DNA of 64,000 nt from Riptortus pedestris (GCA_019009955.1 CM032228.1:128865001-128929000), one strand, 5' to 3'. Counted from the first letter of the stretch, positions 32,960-44,500 are shown. The notes: a model not told the origin generated them from the sequence alone. Program-made: numbers and translations.

Positions 32960-33684
32960 CTAGTGGGTGACTTGAAGAACGGGTTTACTGAAGGCTGAAA
33001 CCTAAAAAAATACAAGTAACTTAGTTAATTTTCAAGTTACAGAAAACATGTACAGAAGAATAGTTATTGAAAATTAAATTTACAACAGTTGCTTGTACCT
33101 CACACAATAAATGTTAAATGAGAGTGGTTAGCTTGGAACACGTTTTAAGATATACTGACTTATTGTAGAAGTTACTTGAGTAGTAGTGGGGTTCACGAGA
33201 GGCTGAAAGCAAAGAAATACACATAACTTGTTTAATCGAGTTAACCTTATTTAAAGCGTTGACCTTTGCCTCACATGGTAAACCTAGAGTGGCGAGTTCG
33301 ATTCTCGCTTGGGCAAAGGAAATTATTTAGTGACGAAATTCATTAAATAACGTCCTAAAATCCCACCCTGGCTAGAAAAGGGTGGTAACCTGTAGATAAC
33401 CCGTCCCGATTAGCCTAAGTTGCAAAAAGTGGACGTTAATAAATAAATAATAATCGAATTACGTTGAAATGTATAGAACAAGATTGGTTTCATATGTTAC
33501 TATGGTTATATATAACATTTTTTATCCGATTCATAATAACAGAAATATTTCCATTACTCTAAACTAACCCGTTTTCTGGTCCAAACCCAACCACTAAAAG
33601 GCTTGATAGACATTTGAAGAAATATTTCGAAAATCGCATCATGAGTACATCCTCAATAACTGATTTCCCTTAAGAGAAATCTGC
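32960..33684 (+). repeat. family 1 copy, 5' end lost, with nested SINE
   Basis: Contains GGTTTACTGAAGGCTGAAAC, the internal TAACTTAGTTAATTTTCAAG, ATTCATAATAACAGAAATAT, then GACATTTGAAGAAATATTTC, TCGCATCATGAGTACATCCT and the hairpin CTGATTTCCCTTAAGAGAAA + TCTGCT at 33660-33684. The microsatellite core is deleted. A SINE interrupts it at 33244-33450. Confidence 0.6.
33244..33450 (+). repeat. tRNA-like SINE copy 6, with target-site duplication
   Basis: 5'-shortened copy: TTAAAGCGTTGACCTTTGCC, TCACATGGTAAACCTAGAGT, GCGAGTTCGATTCTCGC (B box), the shared body and the tail AAAAAGTGGACGTTAATAAA. TAATCGAGTTA at 33233-33243 and TAATCGAATTA at 33451-33461 form an 11-bp duplication with one mismatch, within the host family 1 copy. 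Confidence 0.85.
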
Positions 33685-33842
33685 TGAAATAACTTTTGTA
33701 GTGTGCATGCTAGACGAAAAACGAGCCGGTTAAGGAATTTAGACATTTTTGCTAATTATTCGACTCAACAATAACCTGCAATCTACGAAAAGTTTTCAAA
33801 AACGTTTCATTCCTAATCTCAATATCTAAAAATTTTACAAAA

Positions 33843-33924
33843 ATCAGGATCAATAAAAAGGTCTTGTCCTCTACTAGTGTAGTGGAACAATAGTAGAGGA
33901 CAAGGCATTTTTATTGATCCTGAT
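33843..33924. other. 82-bp near-perfect hairpin
   Basis: Arms 33843-33880 and 33887-33924 pair with only three mismatches and no gap around a 6-base loop (AGTGGA). The left arm includes AGGATCAATAAAAA and CTTGTCCTCTACTA. Either strand would fold into a stable stem of pre-microRNA size. I see no family 1 or 2 sequence in it. It could be a pre-miRNA-like locus or the remains of a palindromic MITE. Confidence 0.7.
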
Positions 33925-33984
33925 CAATTTGTTCTTCTACCATCATGCATTTCAGAAGAAATATTATATAAAACTAAAGATCAA

Positions 33985-34390
33985 GTTCATAAATCTCTGA
34001 AATCGGACCAGTGGGTCGCGTGAGTGGCCAGATGGAGAAAATTGAAAATTTGAAATATCCATTAGATCCGGAATAGGAGGGTTTGGAGGGGAATTCGAAA
34101 ATTCAAAATATCTCTGTTATTATGAGTAAGATCGAAAAATGTTACAAAACCAATCTTGTTAAACTATTAATTCCCTATATTTGTCGTTTTATATATTTTC
34201 TCGTAAAAATCCCTGGAAGAATTTTCTTGTAACTCAAATATAAAGCAAGTTATTCATACTTTCTTGTTTTAGCCTTCAGTGAACCCCCACTTATATCCAT
34301 TGGATTTTTAGTTTGAAATAGAGAATATATAGTGAGGTGAGATCTCCAGTCTGTCGTCTAAGGTGTGTTGGAGGTTTTTTGGTTATGTAC
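33985..34390 (-). repeat. family 1 copy, partial
   Basis: Minus-strand internal block: AACTAAAGATCAAGTTCATA, CTCTGTTATTATGAGTAAGA, TTGTTTTAGCCTTCAGTGAA + CCCCCACTTATA. A 60-bp part is duplicated imperfectly (GAAAATTTGAAATATC and GAAAATTCAAAATATC). Neither terminus is intact. Confidence 0.6.
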
Positions 34391-34614
34391 ATTTTTGTCG
34401 TACAGCAATCTGTATGCACGAATAAACTATTTGACGTGTCTAAAATTGTATTGTGTGTAAATGATAGATCCTTATAAAACGAAACTTGGGATTCTAATTA
34501 ATTAACAGAAATGGGAGAATTTTTGTTTTTGAAAAGCACATTTAGAATTTAGAAAACATTAATATTTTAAAGCACCAACTGTAAAGTAGGGCTGTGAGGA
34601 ACATCAGAAAAAAA
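34391..34614. other. no gene seen
   Basis: AT-rich. A stretch around 34480-34575 (GGGAGAATTTTTGTTTTTGA, TTAGAATTTAGAAAACATTA) recurs in inverted order at about 35835-35935, so the family 1 copy between is flanked by an inverted repeat of roughly 90-100 bp. Confidence 0.45.
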
Positions 34615-35765
34615 ATAGTGCATCACGAAGTAGCTGCTGCGTGAACTAAGCAGAATTCCCACGTGCTGAAATAAGACACGCCGATTATCTTATCTCTTTA
34701 TCTATTGCCTATTTCTCTCGTAGTAAGAAGCCCGTTTAAATAAAAAATAAAATGTTAGCTGGACACGAGATATAAGGGCTTTAAGATCAGTTGAATAGAA
34801 CTGAGAGTTTACTAAAGGCAATAAACCATACAAAAGCTTAGTTAATATTCAAGATAGAGAAAATATGTATGAAACAATAGTTGGTGAAAATTACATTATC
34901 AAGAAGATTTATTATATAAACTTTTTATATCCGACAGTTACAGTAGTAGACACCTGCCTTCCCACGGTTAGCAGACGCATCATCAGCTCTCTCAGCAACT
35001 AGTATATAAACCCAGCTTCTTCCTCTCCTCGTTCATTTTCAAAAACCAAATTAAAGCTCTACTTAGGTTAGTTAGATTAGCGCAGGTTAGTTAGCAACAA
35101 GTTTAGATTAATATAGGAAATGTTACCTCCTTTAATGCAAAAGACCGAGACCTTCCCTAGACTAGGAGGAATCCCTTAAAAACAATGTCCATGGCTTACA
35201 GTGGCCTCCTTTCCTCTTTAGTTTATTTTCACCTCTCATATTATCCCACTCTCTTTTTTCTTTCGATTTCTCCTATCCTTTTAACCCACTCGGCACCACT
35301 AGTTGCTGGGTAACCTGCAACCCTTCTTCCATTACACCCCGATCCTACTCACAACAACCACTTTAAATGGAACGAGCCCAGAAGAAGGGGAGCTACCTTA
35401 ACACACCAGGCAGACCACACCTGTCTCAAGTCACAAAACATAATTATCTGGAAAACTGGGGCTCAGATAAAAAAAATCTCATTCACTTCCTCCCCTGAGT
35501 TTATAGCGTGCAATTATTGTCTGAGTATTGTTGGTGTAATTATACCAATAACGTTTTTTTTTCTTTTTTTTTTTTTTTTCTTGTGGAAGTTCTAACCTCA
35601 AAGTATTTAATTGTCTCATTATAACGGTGATATTTCAAATTTTCAATGATTCCTCACTCGTTCCAGGCAGATTTCAGCTATTACCTAACATTGTCTTTAG
35701 CTTTGCTTGAATAGGTGAAATATTGAGTTTGGTAACGATCGAATGAAAATCATGTAGGTCACGGC
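34615..35765 (+). repeat. family 1 copy split by an insert
   Basis: 5' end (decayed): GTGCATCACGAAGTAGCTGC, CTAAGCAGAATTCCCACGTG, then TATTTCTCTCGTAGTAAGAA. The internal block reads up to TTTTTATATCCGAC at 34937, resumes at 35613 with TCATTATAACGGTGATATTT and runs through GAGTTTGGTAACGATCGAAT to about 35745. The microsatellite core and 3' block are missing. The interruption is described separately. Confidence 0.65.
34938..35612. mobile_element. LTR-like insert, about 675 bp (candidate solo LTR)
   Basis: Sequence inserted into the middle of a family 1 copy. Read +, it begins AGTTACAGTAGTAGACACCT, has a TATA box and downstream CT-rich stretch (TAGTATATAAACCCAGCTTC at about 34999-35018) and ends near AAGTATTTAATTGTC after a T-rich run. 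Size, promoter-like TATAAA and AGTTA...AATT ends fit a solo LTR of an insect Ty3/gypsy element, but I cannot show a target-site duplication or TG...CA ends, so the class remains open. Confidence 0.4.
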
Positions 35766-36030
35766 ACACCAAACATCATAAACATATATTTCACGTAGTA
35801 TAAGTTCAATGAAAACAATATTTCTAGCTTGGCGATTTAAAATATTAATGTTTTCTAAATTCTAAATTTGCTTTTCAAAAACAAAAATTCTCCCATTTCT
35901 GTTAATTATTTAGAATACCAAGTTTCGATTTATTAGGGTCTATCATTACACACAATACAATTTTAGACTCGTCAGATAGATTGGTTCTATACAATAATTT
36001 ATATTGAGGCCGCATAAAAGCACCAGTCCA
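35766..36030. other. no gene seen
   Basis: AT-rich flank; contains the right arm of the inverted repeat noted at 34.5 kb. Confidence 0.35.
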
Positions 36031-36031
36031 G

Positions 36032-36410
36032 ATGCTCACTCACACGACACACGCTCTGTTTCAGAAACTCCCCATCGTCCTGATAGGCCGCTACGAACCT
36101 GAGCCCAGGGGCAACACGTACATGTTGGTGTTGACAGACGTCTTCTCGAAGTGGACAGAGACCTTTCCCTTGAAGAGGGCAACAGTGATCATCATCGCCA
36201 AGACCTGCGAGAAAGAGGTTTCTCTGCGGTACGAATACCCTAACACGCTTATCACAGAAAACTGCCCACAATTTGTAGCAAGAATTTTCAAACAGAAACT
36301 GGCCACATCGGGCATTCAACTCGTGACGACGGTGGTATACCATCCCAGAGCCAAGCAAACGTAGTGAAAAAAACCAGGATCTGAAGAAAAGCCTCCAAGC
36401 TCTACAAATG
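36032..36410 (+). pseudogene. Ty3/gypsy integrase core fragment
   Basis: A frame of about 110 codons gives the integrase catalytic core of a Ty3/gypsy element: GNTYMLVLTDVFSKWTETFP (first catalytic Asp in the TDVFSKW motif), then NTLITENCPQFVARIFKQKL, where the usual TDNGPQF carrying the second Asp reads TENCPQF, and YHPRAKQT just before a stop. Past that stop, in another frame, DLKKSLQALQM continues the family pattern (N.DLKK.LQ) and would follow the catalytic Glu. The Asp-to-Glu change, the stop and the missing reverse transcriptase make it dead. An integrase inserts retrotransposon cDNA into the chromosome. Confidence 0.75.
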
Positions 36411-36479
36411 AAGTCAAGTAAGCCCTGGATTATTCTAATAACTCTAGTCCTATTTCAGATGGGTCTAAGGGTTAACACA

Positions 36480-36853
36480 GCTACTGAGAAGACACCTCCT
36501 ATCCAGACCGCCGAGTGGTATACACCCCCGAGAGACTAGGCACGGAGGTCAGAGAACGAGCAAAGACACCTACTCTCTACGACGGCTCAGGACTTCGAAG
36601 GAGATCAAGCCAGGGGGCACTGGCATCCAGGTACGCTCCCGGGTTCACAGGAAAGGGATACATCCTACATAGCTGGGACCACGAAAGCTCATCAACAGAG
36701 CAGGGGGAAATTGTTACTGGATCGAGCCTCAAACGAAAAATGCCGCCACTACCATTGCCAATGGCTCCGCAGCCATCGGAATTTCAGCCCGGTCCAAGCA
36801 ACACGGAGTTCCAGCGTTGGCAGGAATATCCTAAAGCGAAAATTTGTAATTAA
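36480..36853 (+). pseudogene. probable 3' coding remnant of the same gypsy element
   Basis: Frame of about 112 codons following the integrase: TPPIQTAEW..-type start, VYTPERLGTEVRERAKTPTL, a G/S/R-rich middle and a proline-rich end (PPLPLPMAPQPSEFQPGPSN). GC-rich like the integrase piece. I recognise no domain; linkage to the element rests on position, strand and base composition. Confidence 0.35.
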
Positions 36854-36879
36854 ATTGTATAATTTGTAAATAAAAGTGT

Positions 36880-37440
36880 AAAGATATAATAATTATGATC
36901 AATAAATGGGTGATGTGTGGGCCTTGGGGGGGGGGGGAGCAGATGAAGTGTTAGTGGCGGAAAATCTCCACCAATGAACACACTCCTTCCACTCCTCTGA
37001 CCCTTACTCGCTGACTGCCCAGAAACTTAAGGGTTGGCAGTCAGGAAAGGAATCAGAACACCTCCGTCTTTTGACTTGCACACTTCGAATAGTCAAGAAC
37101 TGCTTTCTTTCCTTTGACTACCTGCAACCCGAACTGCCCGACCCTCTTTGTCACTGTCTCTCGCTGAGGACGTCAAGATAGCAAACTAATCGGTTTAGAT
37201 AACACGTTACATTCTATTGGTTGCCAGGGCACGAAGACCTAAATCTAGACTGAGTAAAACTGCGGACTTAAAGACTATACAAGTGGCTGAAGACTTCAAT
37301 ACGTACAAATAGTCGTAGGTACTATATGAAAATATTTCAAGACAAGCAAAATACCTTATCTTAGATGAATTCCAAACCAACTACTCAATTCTAATTGTTC
37401 TTTTAATGTGGGGCACCCCAATCATCCCCTATTTAAGTCC
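36880..37440. other. possible 3' LTR region of the gypsy remnant
   Basis: A G-run (36927-36938, GGGGGGGGGGGGAGCAGATG) resembles a polypurine tract, and GC-rich sequence follows (TGTTAGTGGCGGAAAATCTC onward) to about 37300. No second LTR is present to prove it. Confidence 0.25.
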
Positions 37441-37444
37441 CGTA

Positions 37445-37824
37445 AATATTAATTATTTAACAAAAATCCTAATATCTCGTAATATGTATGGAGCAATATT
37501 TATAGTAAATGTAATTTGCTATAAGATTATTTCTATAACAGAAATAGTTTGAATTTTTGAAATTCCTCCCCTCAAAACCCCCCTCCCCCTGGTCCGATTT
37601 CAGCCGGTAACGAACTGGATCTTTCTTTTTACATAAAACGACTAAATATTGAGTTTGATAACGATTAAACAATAATTGCGACCTCTAGAGCGGTAACAGA
37701 CACACTCACTTTTGAACGGACCTCATTTTCGTCATCTCCTATGTAGGATCGATGGACATTTGAAGAAAAACGCGTCATGAGTACGACCTCAACAGCTGAT
37801 TTTCCTAAAGTTAAATCTACTAAA
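37445..37824 (+). repeat. family 1 copy, 5' truncated, core nearly lost
   Basis: From the internal block (ATATTTATAGTAAATGTAAT, CCCCCTCCCCCTGGTCCGAT, GAGCGGTAACAGACACACTC) straight to TTGAACGGACCTCATTTTCG, ATGTAGGATCGATGGACATT, GTCATGAGTACGACCTCAAC and a decayed hairpin CTGATTTTCCTAAAGTTAAA + TCTACT. The core is a few bases (ACACAC). It ends about 300 bp before the AP3S start codon. Confidence 0.75.
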
Positions 37825-37825
37825 A

Positions 37826-38129
37826 GACATGGTACATTTACTAAATAAACGCGCTTTTCACTACTATGTTAAAAAAAGACTATTGTAATGAAATTTCCAT
37901 TCTTTTGGTCTTACCTCTCTCTGTTGAGGACTAGTTTACGTCATTGTCAGCAAAGTGCAACCTAGCTGCCAAGCAAACTACTAATGTCTATGGATTGTGA
38001 TAGTGTGGTATTTTCCTCATATCACAAACCCTCCTGCAATGGTTATATATGTTGATTGTAGTTTTCCAGTTGTTTGTGTGCCAGGGGTTTTAAGATCTTG
38101 TTTTAATGTATTTTTAGTCGATATTCATT
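37826..38129 (+). promoter_or_regulatory. upstream flank / 5' UTR of AP3S
   Basis: No coding signal and no core promoter element I can defend. TGTATTTTTAG at 38107-38117 resembles a splice acceptor 13 bases before the ATG, so part of this stretch may be a 5' UTR intron with the first, non-coding exon further upstream. Confidence 0.3.
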
Positions 38130-38198
38130 ATGATAAAAGCAATATTGGTATTTAATAATCATGGGAAACCCCGATTAACAAAATTTTATCAGTATTTT
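38130..38198 (+). CDS. AP3S: AP3S exon 1
   Basis: Start codon ATG at 38130 (context ATTCATTATG), 23 codons, phase 0 donor TTTT|GTAAGC. The start is fixed because the family begins MIKAI(L)xFNNHGKPRL. The following intron is 82 bp (38199-38280) with a T-rich tract and TTTTCAG. Confidence 0.97.
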
Positions 38199-41100
38199 GT
38201 AAGCTTTTAATTTACATTAGGATGTCACTTTTGTATTTTCTTTTTTTTTTTTTGGATTATTCATTAAATTTTGTTTTCAGACAGAAGACATGCAACAGCA
38301 AATTATAAAAGAAACCTTTCAACTAGTTTCTAAAAGAGATGATAATGTCTGTAATTTCTTAGAGGGTGGAAGGTAACATTTTTTTGTAAAAAAAACCTTA
38401 GTGCTATATCTATAGAATTGCTTAATATATTCACTAACATTGGTTTTCCAGTTTAATTGGTGGTTCGGATTACAAATTGATATACAGGCATTATGCAACT
38501 CTTTATTTTGTGTTCTGTGTTGATTCATCAGAATCAGAACTGGGGATATTGGATCTTATACAAGTATTTGTAGAAACATTAGATAAGTGTTTTGAAAATG
38601 TCTGTGAACTGGATTTAATATTTCATGTTGATAAGGTAATTATAATTCACTTTCACAATTTTGTTTTATTAGTATTTTCTAGAACAAGCTTTTCTAAAAA
38701 TCCATCCTTAAATGAATCAGATCACAGAAATATTTTTTTTGATCCATTTCTTAGAAATATATAATTAATATGAGTATGAGGTTAGGATAGGTATCATATT
38801 ATGGAGTGAAAGGCCAATTATATTTGAAAATAACTCAACAAGCACTTATTTTGTTGCAAATTCTGAGAATATAAAATATGTGTTCAAAAATAGATCTCGC
38901 TCTTCAGTATCAGTCTTAGTAGACATTTTTTCTTAGCTTGTTGCAAATTCTGAGAATATAAAATATGTGTTCAAAAATAGATCTCGCTCTTCAGTATCAG
39001 TCTTAGTAGACATTTTTTTATTCAAGAGTACTAAGGAATTATTATTAGAGTAGCTTGGGACAATATTAGCTGTTGGCCTTCTCCAAAATAACATTATAAA
39101 AAGCATTTCCCTCCACACTGCTTTATTAGTGTCAGGTGTCACTATTCCAAAGCATATGTTCCATTGTCAGCTCTGTTAGCCTCTAGACAAACTGTATGAG
39201 TACTAGTTGTGTTCCCCATCACTGATCGGCTTGAGTTTAAATGGTGTTTTGTCAAAATATAAAGATTAAATTTGCTTAGGAACTAAATAACCATTTCATT
39301 TTGTATACATACCTAAATCACTCTCTTTTTGACATTTTTGTAACCCCCCACCCTCTTCTCCCTATTTTATTAAAAGATTTACGTTAATTACTTTATTAAA
39401 TTTTTACAAAAAAAATTATAATAATAATTTGTCTAATATGAATAAATATTTTGTTGGTGCTCCATTTTCTTTCATAACTCCCTTTCTATAAAAATTACCA
39501 AAGTGTTTTAGGCTTCTTACACATTTTAGCAGATTTCCCTTAGGGGAAATCAGCTATTGAGGTCATACTCATGACACGATTTTCGAAAAAGTTGACCTAT
39601 TTGTTTACAATTCAGAAGCAGTTTAGGGGTCTATAGGGAGCTTATTAAAACTAACTGAAAGATTTCTCATTACCGTTTGTATTTACTCACGTTAGTGTTA
39701 AGTGTTACCAGTAAGCAGATTTCTCTATTGTAAAACTTCACGTTGGAAATCTGCTTAGCTTCCTTGCCCTGGGATTGTTTGCAAGGCTTAACTTATGTTC
39801 TTGGGGCACATTATGTTTAATTATTATTTTTACTTAGCATCACTTCATTACAATGAAAATAGGATTTAATAATGTGTAACCCAGTAGAAAATGCAAACAC
39901 TTCTTGCTACTGTATCACTAAATATTTCATGTGCAGTTTTAGTTTCCGCTCTTGTTTACATACTCTTGTAACATTTACTTAGAAGTAAAGATTACAATGT
40001 GTAGATGACATCACCTGTGCTGGTATGGCAGACTGCAGAGTCAATGCATGTGGCAATTCTGTTTAGTTTACGTAGTTGTTATGACATAGGCTTCCTTAAA
40101 TTTAATTTTATTTCCATTAATACTAAGAATTAAACAATTATAATTTTCTTTTCAGGGGTGACACTTCAGTCATCTCCTACTTCAAGTCTTTGGAATTAAT
40201 TATTATGTTGTACTTTATAACAAATATCTTAATTGTAAATATATGCTATACATATAGCGGTCTCCCATATGGTAGGCTTCATACCACTATCATACTCATT
40301 GTCTTGTATTGGGAGCAGGTCTGATTACTTCATGCCACGTGTCCCTCCCATTATAACCTCATAGCTATCATATCATATGAAATCGACTTTCTGTAGTAGA
40401 CAGGTAGGCCTCATTATATCCGGGAGCGGGAAGTGGTCTGATCAGTTGGCTTGCAAGTTAGCCGGAACAAGATTGGTCAAAGTCCTTCATTGTACGAAAC
40501 ATTAAATTTGTAGTAAGATAACTTATATAACATTTATCGATCTAATTCAAAGAAATGGAGATTTTTCTTTTACCCCCTCTTCCAAGTCTGATGTCAGTCA
40601 AAAATTACCTCTTTTTTTCATTTTATCCTATGTAGGATCAATGGGCATTTCAAAAAATGATTATCGAGGACTTTTCGTATTGACCTTATTATACTACTTT
40701 CAACCAATGTTTCACTAATCATGCCATTAGCTTTTACAGAGGTTCTCAGGGACATGGTTAATACCAGATAACCTCATAATCATGGCATGAGCACAATCTC
40801 AATAACCTTTAAGGAAACCTAATTTAAAAAATATACATACTCCTGTATCTTTTAATAAAAAAAAAAAGTGTTTCCATTTTTATTAAAACTATTAAAACCT
40901 TATTTCATTGTCATGAAATGATGCTATATAAGAATAATAATTAAACATAATGTATCCCAAGAACATAATTTAAGGTTTGTATTTGATTTTACCATAAAAG
41001 TACCCAAGAAGTCTGGAACATACAATTTGTTAAATTGTAAACCAAGTCAGTTATGGAAGTTAGTGGAGCATAATAAATGTTTAATCATATTAAAAACAGC

Positions 41101-41453
41101 GAAATTTATGAAAACAGTGATTTATTATGTAAACAGACTTGTTAGGGATCGCATAAAATGTTAATGAAACAATATATTTTACCATCACTTTAAAGGATTT
41201 TTGAAATACACTTTTATTTATACCAATTATAATTTTTGTTTTTTATTTTTTAGGTACACTACATTTTAAATGAGCTAGTCATGGGAGGTATGGTGCTTGA
41301 AACGAACATGACTGAAATACTATCTAGGATAAATGAGCAAAATAAATTAGAAAAACAAGAGGTAATAATATTTTTAAAGGCATGTGGCATCCATAATATT
41401 ATAGATGTCATAATGCTCTGAACTACCTACTTTGTGAACACAGCAATAAAATA

Positions 41454-41501
<48 letters not shown>

Positions 41502-44500
41502 ATGTATACACACACACTTGTGCTCACATGCACACACATATGCATACAGGGTGTGTCTCAAATAAAATGGTTCAATGCTTTTCCTGGCCAAAAAAATGTC
41601 AGGGAAAAAGAAAAAAATAGTATTCCTACTTATAGTTTAATTATCTACCATTAATTTCCAATTTAAATTTAACATGACGCCTACCAAAAGTTAGGATGCA
41701 CAGATTACCCTTCTATAGAAAGTACATTGTCTAGAAAGATTTTGCGAATCTCAGCTCAATATGTTTCAAACTAAAGCTGTTGTTTTTTTTTTGTTTTTTT
41801 TATTATAGAATTTCAGGACAATTAGATGGGAATGTGATATATCCTTTTCAAATTTTTGTTTCCAAATCACAAAAATAGTTTTGATTCCTCCTTTAGGATA
41901 TGAAGTATTTACTTTAACTTCACATACCTGTTATCTCAAGGTTAAAGGAAATTATATTGGATTAGCTAAGGAACTTGGGATTGCTTAGGAAATCATTAGA
42001 GGCTGAATAATGATAGTATTTTTTGGCAAGGCTTTACTATGTACATAATTTTTACATTTCTTATCTCAATGTAAAGTGAATTTATAGAATGTTTTGGTCT
42101 TGAAGATTAAAAAAAAATTATATCCTAATCAATCCTGTGCACTGCTCAAAATACCATGGACAATATTTATATAATCATGATCAGCATACATCATTATTAA
42201 GTACCATTGCTGAGGTAGCTTTTCTTGAGAATATTGAAAGGCTATAATAAGCCATATCTTTTTACATTTCCTGTCTACGCATTTACTTCTATTAAATTGT
42301 ATATCTTTCTGGGAACAAGGAGAATCAATGTACTATTTTTGGACTCTGGAAGAGTAATCATTAAGTGATTACTATTCAATCCCAACTCATTGTTCAAAAC
42401 ATTATGGACCATAAATGTCATAATCATGGATAGAATCTTTTTATTATGAACTATCTAAAAAAGTTCTATTCCCAAAAGTGGTCCCAAGCACAACAACTGG
42501 AGCCTGGAGCCTTTTTTATGTTTATAATAGCCATTATTAAAAATATTCTATTGTATTTCTGCAGAAAAAACTTTGTATTCATAACTATAAAGTATGCTCT
42601 GCTGTGTGTAACACATTAACAGAGCAATATTAGTAAATAAGTGCATAAGTGGTCCTATCAACACTTTCAATTCCTTTAACATTGTTTTGTTAAAATGATT
42701 TTAGAAATGTAAACAAATTTACATTTCTGAGGATAACACAATATTACTAAAAGAATAAGTATTAAATATTGTGTAAGTCATTATCATGTAAAGTTTAATG
42801 AGTTACCATAATAGTCAACCAGCTCCAAATTTTCTTTGGATATTTCAATTACTTCTATTCATTCTTCCCTCAGTGTTGACAGAGTAACAATTTTTATTTC
42901 AACTTGTCTTAGCTTTTATTTTATTTAGTAATAATATTGAATATTTTTTATTTTAGTTGATTATTAGTTAAGGTATGTTTTATTTAGGTGGCTTTAGTAA
43001 GACATTTTATTGTGTTATTGTAGGCAATATTGAGCATTCTTCTAGCTAACTTCTGTGCTTCCAAGAATCCTTCTTTTTGTTTGATTATCTACTATGTATA
43101 CCTGTAATGTTGGAAGCCCATACCTTGCTATTATAAATATCCAGCAAGAGGGGGGCGGGGGTGTAGAAGGAGGCATCAGATATTCAGCTCTCCCTCAGTG
43201 CTCAGCCTTGCCAATATCCACATGTGAAAGGTTTAATGGCTCTCTATAAAAGTATGATAAAAAGAGGGGTCATGTGTGCACCCCATCACTTAATCTAGTA
43301 CCAATTGGATATATGATATTTAATTTGGAAAATTATGGTCAAGAGCTACAATCTTTCTTTACAATTTGGGAAAACCTTTTCCCAATTCGTGTGTGTGTGT
43401 TTGTATGTGTTTACATATACATATATTTTTCTTTATGTGTATATATTAATTTATTATTCCCTTGGTTATTTCCTCTAACTAAGTATATTAAATAAACATA
43501 TATTCCGGGTAAGTAGTCCTGGGAAACAAGATAAACAAGTTTTAGGTGGTTCTGTAGCAGCTTAGCCAGGCACAATAACAACTGTAACCTTTTCCTACTA
43601 ACTGCCACCTGGACCCAGTGACAATCTCTTTATAATTATTTATTCAGAAGGCATTTTATTTATTATTATGTGTTGTCCATCTTTTTATTTTCGTACCAGT
43701 GCTCCTTTTGGTTTTTTATAAATTGTAGTGTACTTTTATTTTTCAAATTTTATTATTTTCAAGTATTATAAAACCCTCCCACTAAAGTACTAACCATTAC
43801 AGAGAAACCTAAATTTTCTATTATTTGAACTGTATTTACTTTAAATGATGTTACTTTAATTAAAGTAACATCAATTAAAGTAAATACAGTTCTTTTCCAT
43901 GCATAAGAAAAACTTGATAGAGGTTCTAACTAGACATCTATGTTAAGGATATATTTTATTCATCAGTGCCATCCAGTTTTTAATTGTATCACTTGTAAAT
44001 TGTTTTACTTTCACTTTTGCACTTATCTATGAATAGAATAAAAAAAAAATATTGAACATAATTGGTAGATTCTTTTTTAATAATAAAGCCCCACAAAAAT
44101 TTGGTTTACCCCTAATTGATATGAAGAAATTTCAATTTGAATTTTTGCTCCCTCTAAACACCCCTTAAACCCTTCCTAAGCAATTTTACTGGTTACCAAA
44201 CAATTTTTTTTTTTAACCTTAGTTGCAAAAAGTGGACGTTAATAAATAGTTTAATTTAAACATAAATTTCAAATAGTTTATATTCTGAGTTTTTAAGATA
44301 ATGGATATTCCATTCAATAATTATCAGGTTAACAGACACACAAATGTCTGTACACATGCCATGCACATACACGTTTCATAATAGCATCATTGAGTCATGG
44401 TTAATTTTGTGTTTATTTATGACACAATTTTGTTGTCACCAGGCAAACTATTAAGTTCTTCGATTCTTTTTTCTTTGTTATGAGGTTTTCACCATGAAAA

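Larger units (their letters stand above)
38636..41253 (+). other. AP3S: AP3S intron 3 (2,618 bp)
   Basis: Donor GTAATT, acceptor TTTATTTTTTAG. It holds an 87-bp tandem duplication, a short minus-strand family 1 copy and a degenerate + copy. No other coding sequence seen. Confidence 0.9.

Noticed and set aside
38636..38764. Continuation of the AP3S exon 3 frame
   Set aside because: The frame stays open past 38635, but family proteins continue with V(H)xILxELVMGGMV, which is found at 41254 behind a proper acceptor; GTAATT at 38636 is a normal donor.
41540..41600. ACAGGGTGTGTCTCAAATAA + AATGG as a DNA-transposon end
   Set aside because: ACAGGGTG starts are common at ends of some elements, but I found no inverted partner within intron 4.
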